A stretch of DNA of 64,000 bases from Faunimonas pinastri. GTDB taxonomy: Bacteria; Pseudomonadota; Alphaproteobacteria; Rhizobiales; Afifellaceae. A program made the position numbers and the translations under genes. Under the pieces are notes generated by a model. It did no database searches. It had not been told where the DNA came from and was given only the letters and a program-made list of their open reading frames with translations. Positions within the stretch are counted from its first letter, which is position 1. Every line of letters begins with the position of its first letter. The DNA lies in contig NZ_FOFG01000002.1 of NCBI RefSeq assembly GCF_900110915.1, positions 248,001 through 312,000 on the forward strand, in the 5' to 3' direction. Below, one piece after another: positions 48,373 through 55,372 of this stretch.

Positions 48373-49740
48373 ATGGCCAGCCAAGACGCAATCACCCCGC
48401 CTGCCCGTCGCGGCCTTCTTGCGCGGCTCCCCCTCTTCCGCCTGCCCCTCCTCCGGTTGGGGCGCGTCGACCGGAGCTTGCCGAAGGTCATCATCGCGCA
48501 CGGCGACGGGGTCCGCGCGTACACGGTTCGCCCCTGGATGATGGGCGGGGCCGCGGCCATCTTCCTCCTGTTCGGAACCGGCTATATCGGCGCGACCGTC
48601 TACCTGATCTCGCGCGACGGATTGCTTGGCGGCCTGCTGCAGCACCAGGTCAGCATGCAGTACAGCTATGAGGACCGCATCGCCGCGCTGCGTGCCGACG
48701 TCGAGCGCGTCACCAGCCAGCGCCTCGTCGAATCGCAGAATGTCGGCGATCAGGTCGCCCTCCTCGTGCAGCGGCAGGAGGTGCTGGATCACCGGCAGGA
48801 CGCGCTGGACGGACTTGTGGCGCAGGCAAGGGATGCCGGCGTGGTCCTCGCCTCGTCCCGTCCGGCGCCACGGCCCCGCTCCCGGCCGATCTTCGCCAGC
48901 AAGGACGTGGGGGCCACGGCGGCGATGCCGGCCGTGGCGCAGGGCGATGGGCCCGCCCCGATGCTGGCCTATGCCGAGGCGACGCAATCCCCCGATACGA
49001 TCATCACCGGCAGCCTGATCCGCCCGGTGCCGTCTTCCGTGCCGGTGCGCAAGGGCGACATGCAGCCGCTCGTGGAGGGACTCCGCGCATCCATCGGCAC
49101 CGCCGAAGACAACCAGTCCAGGGCGCTCACCGTGATCGACGAAGCCGCAAGCCGCGAGGCCGCGCATCTCGGCGAAGTGGCTGCGAAACTCGGCATCAAG
49201 GTCGCGCCGAAGCCTGCCGACGCGCAGGGCGGCCCCTTCGTTCCCGCCACGGACGGAGCCTTGCGCTTCGTCGATCGTATCCGGGACGTGCACGAGACGC
49301 TGAAGGAAATCACGGGGCTTCGCGGCAGGTTCGACGCGACGCCTCTCGCCTATCCCATCGCCAATCCGGTGATCAGCTCGACCTTCGGCTACCGCCGCGA
49401 CCCGTTCCTGGGTCGCCTTGCGCTGCATAGCGGCATCGACTTCGCCGAGCCGATGGGCACCGCGGCCCGTGTCACCGCGCCGGGCAAGGTGGTGTTCGCG
49501 GGATGGAGCAATGGCTACGGCCAGATGGTCGAGGTGCAGCATGCCGGCGGCCTCAGCACGCGCTACGGCCATCTCTCCGAGATCGACGTGCGGGCGGGGC
49601 AAACGCTGGCGCGCGGCGACGTGATCGGCCGCGTCGGTGAAACCGGTCGCGCCACCGGCCCGCATCTCCATTACGAAACCCGCCGCAACGGCGAAGCGGT
49701 CGATCCCGCCTTCTATCTGGAGGTCGGCCGCGAACTTTAG
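48373..49740 (+). CDS. M23 family metallopeptidase, membrane-anchored
   Basis: 455-aa envelope peptidase of the lysostaphin/LytM type. One membrane helix at about 58-80 (MMGGAAAIFLLFGTGYIGATVYLI) is followed by a coiled-coil region at about 95-155 and a linker. The LytM domain, at about 320-455, has the Zn ligands in HSGIDFAEPMGTAARVTAPG and the catalytic GPHLHYETRRNG (HxH). All residues for an active enzyme are present. Start ATG 48373 (MASQDAITPP) lacks a good Shine-Dalgarno. A bidirectional terminator separates it from prfB. Confidence 0.9.
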   Translation: MASQDAITPPARRGLLARLPLFRLPLLRLGRVDRSLPKVIIAHGDGVRAYTVRPWMMGGAAAIFLLFGTGYIGATVYLISRDGLLGGLLQHQVSMQYSYEDRIAALRADVERVTSQRLVESQNVGDQVALLVQRQEVLDHRQDALDGLVAQARDAGVVLASSRPAPRPRSRPIFASKDVGATAAMPAVAQGDGPAPMLAYAEATQSPDTIITGSLIRPVPSSVPVRKGDMQPLVEGLRASIGTAEDNQSRALTVIDEAASREAAHLGEVAAKLGIKVAPKPADAQGGPFVPATDGALRFVDRIRDVHETLKEITGLRGRFDATPLAYPIANPVISSTFGYRRDPFLGRLALHSGIDFAEPMGTAARVTAPGKVVFAGWSNGYGQMVEVQHAGGLSTRYGHLSEIDVRAGQTLARGDVIGRVGETGRATGPHLHYETRRNGEAVDPAFYLEVGREL

Positions 49741-49766
49741 GCGGCGCCATCTCTCGGCAGACGTGA

Positions 49767-49795
49767 AAACGGCCCGGCGACAGACCGGGCCGTTT
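49767..49795. terminator. bidirectional terminator between M23 peptidase gene and prfB
   Basis: Stem AAACGGCCCGG / CCGGGCCGTTT with a 7-nt loop. A T-run is present in both directions. It serves the two convergent genes. Confidence 0.9.
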
Positions 49796-49797
49796 CG

Positions 49798-50926
49798 TTA
49801 TTCGGCGGTGACCGGCTCGGTCGTGCCGCCGGTGATGCGATGGGCCAGCGAGGCTTCCATGAAGCGATCGAGATCGCCGTCCAGCACGTCGCCGGGCGAG
49901 GTGCTTTCCATGCCGGTCCGCAGGTCCTTCACGAGCTGATAGGGCTGCAGCACGTAGGAGCGGATCTGGTGGCCCCAGCCGATATCGGACTTGGAGGCTT
50001 CCTGGGCGCTCGCCGCTTCCTCGCGCTTCTTCAGCTCATGCTCGTAGAGGCGCGCGCGCAGCATGGACCAGGCGGTGGCCCGGTTCTTGTGCTGCGAGCG
50101 CTCGCTCTGGCACTGCACGACGATGCCGCTCGGCTCGTGCGTGATACGCACGGCGGAATCGGTCGTGTTGATGTGCTGACCGCCCGCACCGGAGGCGCGA
50201 TAGGTATCCACGCGGCAATCCGACTCGTTCACCTCGATCTCGATGGAATCGTCGATGACCGGATAGATCCACACGCTGGCAAAGCTCGTATGGCGGCGAG
50301 CCTGGCTGTCGAACGGCGAGATACGGACAAGGCGATGGACGCCCGATTCCGTCTTCAACCAGCCATAGGCGTTCTGGCCCTTGATCTGCACGGTGGCAGA
50401 CTTCATGCCGGCTTCTTCACCGTCGTGATATTCCAGCGTCTCGGTCTTGAAGCCGTGCCGCTCCGCCCAGCGCGTGTACATGCGGAAGAGCATGGACGCC
50501 CAGTCCTGGCTTTCCGTACCGCCGGCGCCGGCATGGATTTCGATATAGGTGTCGTTGCCATCGGCCTCGCCGGAGAGCAGCGTCTCCACCTGCCGCACAG
50601 CCATCTCGTCGCGAAGGGCCGCAATGGCCGCCTCAGCATCGGCGACGACGGTCGCGTCGCCCTCCTCCTCGCCCATCTCGATCAGATCGAGATTGTCGGC
50701 AAGCTGGCGCTCCGTGGAGCGGACGGCCGTGATGGCGGTGTCCAGCCGCTGGCGCTCGCGCATCACCGACTGGGCCTCTTCGGAATTGTTCCAGAGGTTC
50801 GGGTCCTCGACCCGCGCGTTCAGCTCCAGCAGACGTCGTTCAGCGACATCCCAGTCAAAGATGCCTCCGGATAAGCGTTAACGCATCGCGGATTTCATCA
50901 ACCAGGGCAGTCGTTTCGGCGCGCAT
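49798..50926 (-). CDS. prfB: peptide chain release factor 2, with programmed +1 frameshift
   Basis: Release factor for UGA/UAA stops. A short frame starts at ATG 50926 (GGAG Shine-Dalgarno) and reads 23 codons to an in-frame TGA (50857-50855) in the context CTT-TGA-C. Just upstream is an internal Shine-Dalgarno-like GGAGG. After +1 slippage the frame continues from 50856 as [22 protein letters not shown] to the stop at 49798, giving 375 residues. Codon-recognition motif SPF ([11 protein letters not shown]) and GGQ ([12 protein letters not shown]) are present. This is the autoregulatory frameshift known from E. coli prfB. Confidence 0.96.
50854..50872 (-). promoter_or_regulatory. prfB: prfB programmed frameshift site
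   Basis: The sequence around codons 19-24 is GGAGG-CAT-CTT-TGA-C. The slippery CTT (50860-50858) sits beside the TGA stop, with the stimulatory GGAGG three bases before it. Low RF2 levels favour the shift. Confidence 0.92.
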
Positions 50927-50939
50927 TCTCAAACTCCGG

Positions 50940-50973
50940 AAAAACGGAAGGGCGCGGGGATGAGCCCGCGCCC
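50940..50973 (-). terminator. terminator of mrcA
   Basis: Stem GGGCGCGGG / CCCGCGCCC with a 6-nt loop (50950-50973). The minus strand continues into a T5 run at 50944-50940. It lies about 20 nt after the mrcA stop. Confidence 0.85.
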
Positions 50974-50993
50974 CTCACCTCATATCGTGGCCC

Positions 50994-53426
50994 TTAGTAC
51001 AGGCCGCCAGTGCCTGCCGCAACCGCCCGGTCCGCCTCCGGCGTCACCGACTCCGACTGCACCTGCTGCTGGCTGTTGCCGATGATGGAGGTGCTGGTCG
51101 GCGGCTCCGTACCGGGCTTGAAGGCTTCCAGGATCACGTTCGGGCCCATGCCGGACGTCCGCAGGCCGGTCTTGCGGTCGATCGGGATCAGCGTCATGCC
51201 GGCGGGCACCTGGAAGGGCTTGGCCGGCTCGTCGGCCAGCGCCGTCTTCATGAATTCGGTGAAGACGGGTGCGGCCAGCGTGCCGCCGAACTCATGCTTG
51301 CCCATCGGCTTCGGCGTGTCGTAGCCCATGAAGACGCCGACCACGAGATCCGGCGAGAAGCCGATGAACCAGGCGTCCTTGTTGTCGTTGGTGGTGCCCG
51401 TCTTGCCCGCGATGGGCTTGCCGACCTGCTTCACCACCGTCGCCGTGCCGCGCTGGACCACGCCCTCCATCATGGAGGTGATCTGGTAGGCGGTCATCGG
51501 ATCGAGCACCTGCTCGCGATTGTCGACCAGCGTCGGCTCGGGCTGGTTGTTCCATTCCTCAGCCTCGCAGCCCTCGCACTTGCGCTTGTCGTGCTGGTAG
51601 ATCGTCTTGCCGTAGCGGTCCTGGATGCGGTCGATCAGCGTCGGCTCGATCTTGCGGCCGCCATTGGCGATGGTCGCGTAGGCCGTGACCATCCGCATCA
51701 CGGTGGTCTCGCCCGCGCCGATGGCCATCGGCAGCACCGGCATCAGGCTGTCGTAGACGCCGAAGCGCTTGGCATATTCCACGACCAGCGGCATGCCCAT
51801 GTCCTGCGCCAGGCGGATGGTCATCACGTTGCGCGAACGCTCGATGCCGGTTCGCAGTGTCGAGGGGCCGAGGAAGTCCTTCTCGTCGTTCTCCGGCCGC
51901 CAGATCTTGCCGTTGCCGGCCTTCAGTTCGATCGGCGCGTCCAGCACCACGGAGGACGGGGTGTAGCCATTGTCGAGCGCGGCGGAATAGACGATCGGCT
52001 TGAACGAGGAGCCGGGCTGGCGCATCGCCTGCGTGGCGCGGTTGAACTCGCTCTGCCCGAAGGAGAAGCCGCCGGACAACGCGAGAACGCGGCCGGTATA
52101 GGGATCCATCGCCACCAGAGCGCCCTGGATTTCAGGCGGCTGGCGCAGGCGATAAACGTTCGTCTCGTCCTTCACCTTCTGCGCATAGACGACGTCGCCG
52201 ACCTTGAGCACGGCGCTCGCCTTGCGGACGTTGGACTTCGCCCACTTCATCTCGCTCAGCGGGATCGTGCCCTGCGCGCGCTCCTTGGAAAGCGCGCCGG
52301 ACGGCTCGTGATCCGGCTGCAGTCCGATCGTTGCGGCGGTGTCGCTGACGGAGAGGACCACGGCCAGCTTCCATTCCGGCACATCGGTGAGGCCCGGCAT
52401 GTCGGAAAGGGTCTTGCCCCAGTCGCCGTCGGTCTCGATCGACTTCACCGGCCCGCGATAACCGCGCTTCTCGTCATAGGAAACGAGCCCGTCCTGCAGC
52501 GCGCGCCGAGCGACCCGCTGAAGGTTGGGATCCAGCGTCGTGCGGACGGACAGGCCGCCTTTGTAGAGCTTGTCGGAGCCCACCATGTCGACAAGGTTGC
52601 GGCGGGCTTCCTCGGTAAAATATTCCGCCTCGTACTGGTCGCGACCGACCGGGCGATTGGTGATCGTGAGCGGCTCGGCCTTGGCCTTCTCGCCCTCCTC
52701 CGCCTTGATGTAGCCGTTCTCCACCAGGCGATCGATCACCCAGTTCCGGCGCTCCACCGCGCGATCGTGGTTGCGGAAGGGATTGTAGTTTTCCGGCCCC
52801 TTCGGCAGCGCGCCGAGATAGGCCGCCTGCGCGATGGTGAGATCGTTGACGGACTTGTCGAAATAGTTGAGCGCGGCGGCGGCCACGCCATAGGAGCCCT
52901 GCCCGAGATAGATCTCGTTCAGGTAGAGCTCGAGGATCTTGTCCTTGGAATAGGCCTTCTCCATGCGCACGGCGAGAAGGGCTTCCTTGATCTTGCGATC
53001 GAAGCTGACCTGATTGGTCAGCAGCATGTTCTTGGCGACCTGCTGGGTGATCGTCGAGGCGCCGACGAGGCGACGCCCGGATCCGCGATTTTCGAGGTTG
53101 ACCATGATGGCTCGGCCGATGCCGGAGAGATCGACGCCGCCATGCTGGTAGAAGTTCTTGTCCTCGGCCGACAGAAACGAAGCCTTAACCAAGTTCGGAA
53201 TAGCCTGGATGGGCAGATAGAGGCGCCGCTCGCTGGCATATTCGCCGATCAGGTCACCATCCGCGGCTTCCATGCGGCTCATGACCGGCGGCTCGTACTT
53301 GGCGAGCACCTCATAATCCGGCAGATCCTGCTCGTATTTATGGACGATGAGGGCAACGCCACCGGCCACGCACAGGGCGAGGAAAACCCCGACCCCGAAG
53401 ATGTAGCCGAAAATCCGCATAAGCAT
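50994..53426 (-). CDS. mrcA: penicillin-binding protein 1a (bifunctional)
   Basis: 810-aa peptidoglycan synthase. The N-terminal membrane helix (FGYIFGVGVFLALCVAGGVALIV) is followed by a GT51 glycosyltransferase with SAEDKNFYQHGGVDLSGIGRA (catalytic Glu) and EIYLGQGSYGVAAAA. The transpeptidase has SxxK in PGSSFKPIVYSA, the SxN-type element in IERSRNVM, and KTG in AGKTGTTNDNKDAWFIGF. ATG 53426; ATG 53420 also possible. In line behind the amidase gene with a 205-nt gap. Confidence 0.95.
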   Translation of the reverse strand: MLMRIFGYIFGVGVFLALCVAGGVALIVHKYEQDLPDYEVLAKYEPPVMSRMEAADGDLIGEYASERRLYLPIQAIPNLVKASFLSAEDKNFYQHGGVDLSGIGRAIMVNLENRGSGRRLVGASTITQQVAKNMLLTNQVSFDRKIKEALLAVRMEKAYSKDKILELYLNEIYLGQGSYGVAAAALNYFDKSVNDLTIAQAAYLGALPKGPENYNPFRNHDRAVERRNWVIDRLVENGYIKAEEGEKAKAEPLTITNRPVGRDQYEAEYFTEEARRNLVDMVGSDKLYKGGLSVRTTLDPNLQRVARRALQDGLVSYDEKRGYRGPVKSIETDGDWGKTLSDMPGLTDVPEWKLAVVLSVSDTAATIGLQPDHEPSGALSKERAQGTIPLSEMKWAKSNVRKASAVLKVGDVVYAQKVKDETNVYRLRQPPEIQGALVAMDPYTGRVLALSGGFSFGQSEFNRATQAMRQPGSSFKPIVYSAALDNGYTPSSVVLDAPIELKAGNGKIWRPENDEKDFLGPSTLRTGIERSRNVMTIRLAQDMGMPLVVEYAKRFGVYDSLMPVLPMAIGAGETTVMRMVTAYATIANGGRKIEPTLIDRIQDRYGKTIYQHDKRKCEGCEAEEWNNQPEPTLVDNREQVLDPMTAYQITSMMEGVVQRGTATVVKQVGKPIAGKTGTTNDNKDAWFIGFSPDLVVGVFMGYDTPKPMGKHEFGGTLAAPVFTEFMKTALADEPAKPFQVPAGMTLIPIDRKTGLRTSGMGPNVILEAFKPGTEPPTSTSIIGNSQQQVQSESVTPEADRAVAAGTGGLY

Positions 53427-53631
53427 GAGTCAGAAAGCCTCGTCTGGCGACCGCGCAGGGCTGCGCGCGCGGGACGTCGTGTCCTGGGATTAAACCTGTC
53501 GCTGGTTGGGCACAAATAATGGCGTTCTGAGGACGATATCAAGCGCCGGGCCGGGAACTCTCCCCCGCGCGGCCCTTCTGCCCGAAGCTGTTGCCCTGCT
53601 GCCGCAGCGCGCGCCGCTTCGGAGTGCCCCC

Positions 53632-54864
53632 TCAGGGACCCGCCGCAGCAGGATCGGCCGCTGCGGGATTCGCCGCGGCTGGACTGGTTCCGGCGGGAGC
53701 GGCGGCGACTTCCGGCGCGAGGAAGTTCTCGATCGCCCTGGCGATGGCCAGCGCGGTGGCGTGCCGCCATTCTTCCGACTTCAGCAGCGCCTCGTCGTCC
53801 TTGTTGGAAAGAAAGCCGAGCTCGACCAGCACCGAGGGCACGTCCGGCGAGCGCAGCACCTGGAAGGAGGCGCGCCGCCACGGCGTCTTGCTGAACTTCA
53901 ACGGCGAGTCGTCCTCGTCCATCAGCGTCTTGGCGAAACGGACGGAAATATTCTTGGTTTCCCGGCGGGCGAGGTCGAACAGAATGTCGGCCACGTCCTT
54001 GGGCTGGTCGTCGATGGCGAGGCCGGCCAGGACGTCAGAGCGGTTTTCCTGCTCGGCCAGCACCGCGGAAAGGCGGTCGGACGCCTTCTCCGAAACGGTA
54101 TAGACCGTGGAGCCGCTCACATAATCCTCCGGCACCTTGTCGGCATGGATGGAGACGAACAGCGCTGCCTTGTGCGCCTCGGCGAACTTCACCCGCTCCG
54201 ACAGCGACAGGAAATCGTCCGTGCTCCGCGTCAGGATCGCGTCGACCTTGCCGTCCTGCTTCAGGATGTCGGACAGCATCACACCGAACGGCAGCGTCAG
54301 GTTCTTCTCCTTGGTCCCGTCGGCGGCGATGGCGCCGGAGTCGATACCGCCATGGCCGGGGTCGAGCACCACCACCGGCTTGTCACCGGGCTGCGGCGCG
54401 GCGGCGGCCTGCGTCTCCGACGGCTTCACGGAGGGATCGAAAGTGGAATCGTGACTGGCCGATTCGCGAAACGCCTGCCGCGTGGTCGGCTCCAGTTCCA
54501 CGATGAGCCGCGAGGGGGCATCGCCCTTGCCGTCCTCGAAGCTGCTCGCCTTCACCTGGACCGGCTTCTGCAGGTCCAGCACGACGCGCGCCTTGCCGGG
54601 CGCGATCAGGCCGTAACGGAAATCCTTGATCAATCCCCTGCCCTTGCCGGGCTCCGGGTCCGAGGAGAATTCCACGTCTGCGAGATCGACCACCAGCCGG
54701 TCGGGATCGGTCAGGCGCAGGATGCCGAACTGGGGATGCCCGTCGAGGTCAATCTCCAGCCGGGTGCGATGCGCGTTGCCGGTCACCCGCAATTCCTTGG
54801 CGGTGAAGGACGAGGCGGGCGTGGCGAGGAGAACGGAGAGGAGGAAAAGAAGGAGACGTGTCAT
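53632..54864 (-). CDS. amiC: N-acetylmuramoyl-L-alanine amidase (AmiC-type)
   Basis: 410-aa cell-separation amidase. Signal peptide at residues 1-19 (MTRLLLFLLSVLLATPASS), an AMIN domain at about 25-130 (LRVTGNAHRTRLEIDLDGHPQFGILRLTDPDRLVVDLADVEF), and a catalytic Amidase_3 domain at about 170-385. Zn ligands and catalytic residues: VVLDPGHGGIDSGA, FVSIHAD and VLVELGFLSN. The Pro/Ala tail is low-complexity. Start ATG 54864; the longer open frame adds a non-signal segment. Confidence 0.93.
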   Translation of the reverse strand: MTRLLLFLLSVLLATPASSFTAKELRVTGNAHRTRLEIDLDGHPQFGILRLTDPDRLVVDLADVEFSSDPEPGKGRGLIKDFRYGLIAPGKARVVLDLQKPVQVKASSFEDGKGDAPSRLIVELEPTTRQAFRESASHDSTFDPSVKPSETQAAAAPQPGDKPVVVLDPGHGGIDSGAIAADGTKEKNLTLPFGVMLSDILKQDGKVDAILTRSTDDFLSLSERVKFAEAHKAALFVSIHADKVPEDYVSGSTVYTVSEKASDRLSAVLAEQENRSDVLAGLAIDDQPKDVADILFDLARRETKNISVRFAKTLMDEDDSPLKFSKTPWRRASFQVLRSPDVPSVLVELGFLSNKDDEALLKSEEWRHATALAIARAIENFLAPEVAAAPAGTSPAAANPAAADPAAAGP

Positions 54865-54983
54865 GTTTTGCCGGTCCCGGCTTTGGCCCAGCACTGCGGC
54901 GCCCGCAAGGCGAAAGGCCGGATTGCGACGACACGGGCCCCCGTCCCGATCGCACTGGAGGCAACACGGGGAAAAGTGTGTGC

Positions 54984-55012
54984 TTGCAATAGTTCGTCGG
55001 CGTTCCTAAAAG
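54984..55012 (+). promoter_or_regulatory. candidate promoter of rne
   Basis: TTGCAA (54984-54989), 17-nt spacer, TAAAAG (55007-55012). It would give a leader of about 350 nt before the rne ATG. Confidence 0.4.
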
Positions 55013-55330
55013 AAACGTGACGGATTCCCCTGGGCCATGTCGGCGCGAGCGTGATGCGATTTATCGCCAGCCGCATCTGCCGGAACTGCCCCGGACGAAG
55101 ACGGCCCGCTGCGCTCATTCTGCAGCGTTTGTAGTCATGTGGGACTGTGTCCCTTTCCTGGAAGGTCAGCCGATGCGATTCCGGCAGACGAGACCTGCAA
55201 TGAAGCGAGCGAGCGCTGCCTCGAATGCGCCGCTTTGCCATTGCCGCTCTCCCAATGCCGGACCTCAGCAGGCGCAACACCTTCCGATCCTCAACGATAT
55301 TGGATCCGATCAGGCGCGCTGTTTCACGCG

Positions 55331-55360
55331 CCGGACGGCGGCTTGGCCGCCCGGGTCCGG
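55331..55360 (+). promoter_or_regulatory. leader hairpin partly sequestering the rne ribosome-binding site
   Basis: Stem GGCGGC (55337-55342) with GCCGCC (55346-55351), extended by CCGGA (55331-55335) with TCCGG (55356-55360). The Shine-Dalgarno GGAG (55359-55362) begins within the stem, 10 nt before the ATG at 55373. A candidate RNase E target for autoregulation. Confidence 0.5.
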
Positions 55361-55372
55361 AGTGAATACCAG

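Larger units (their letters stand above)
54865..55372. other. long intergenic region holding the rne promoter and leader
   Basis: 508 bp between the divergent amidase and rne genes. The minus side holds the amidase upstream sequence. The plus side has a candidate promoter near 54984-55012 and a leader of about 350 nt. The open frames there have no support. A hairpin (55331-55360) covers part of the rne ribosome-binding site. Confidence 0.6.

Noticed and set aside
55139-55372. 78-codon N-terminal extension of RNase E
   Set aside because: It has no Shine-Dalgarno or similarity to RNase E N-termini, and the hairpin and GGAG before 55373 support the later start.
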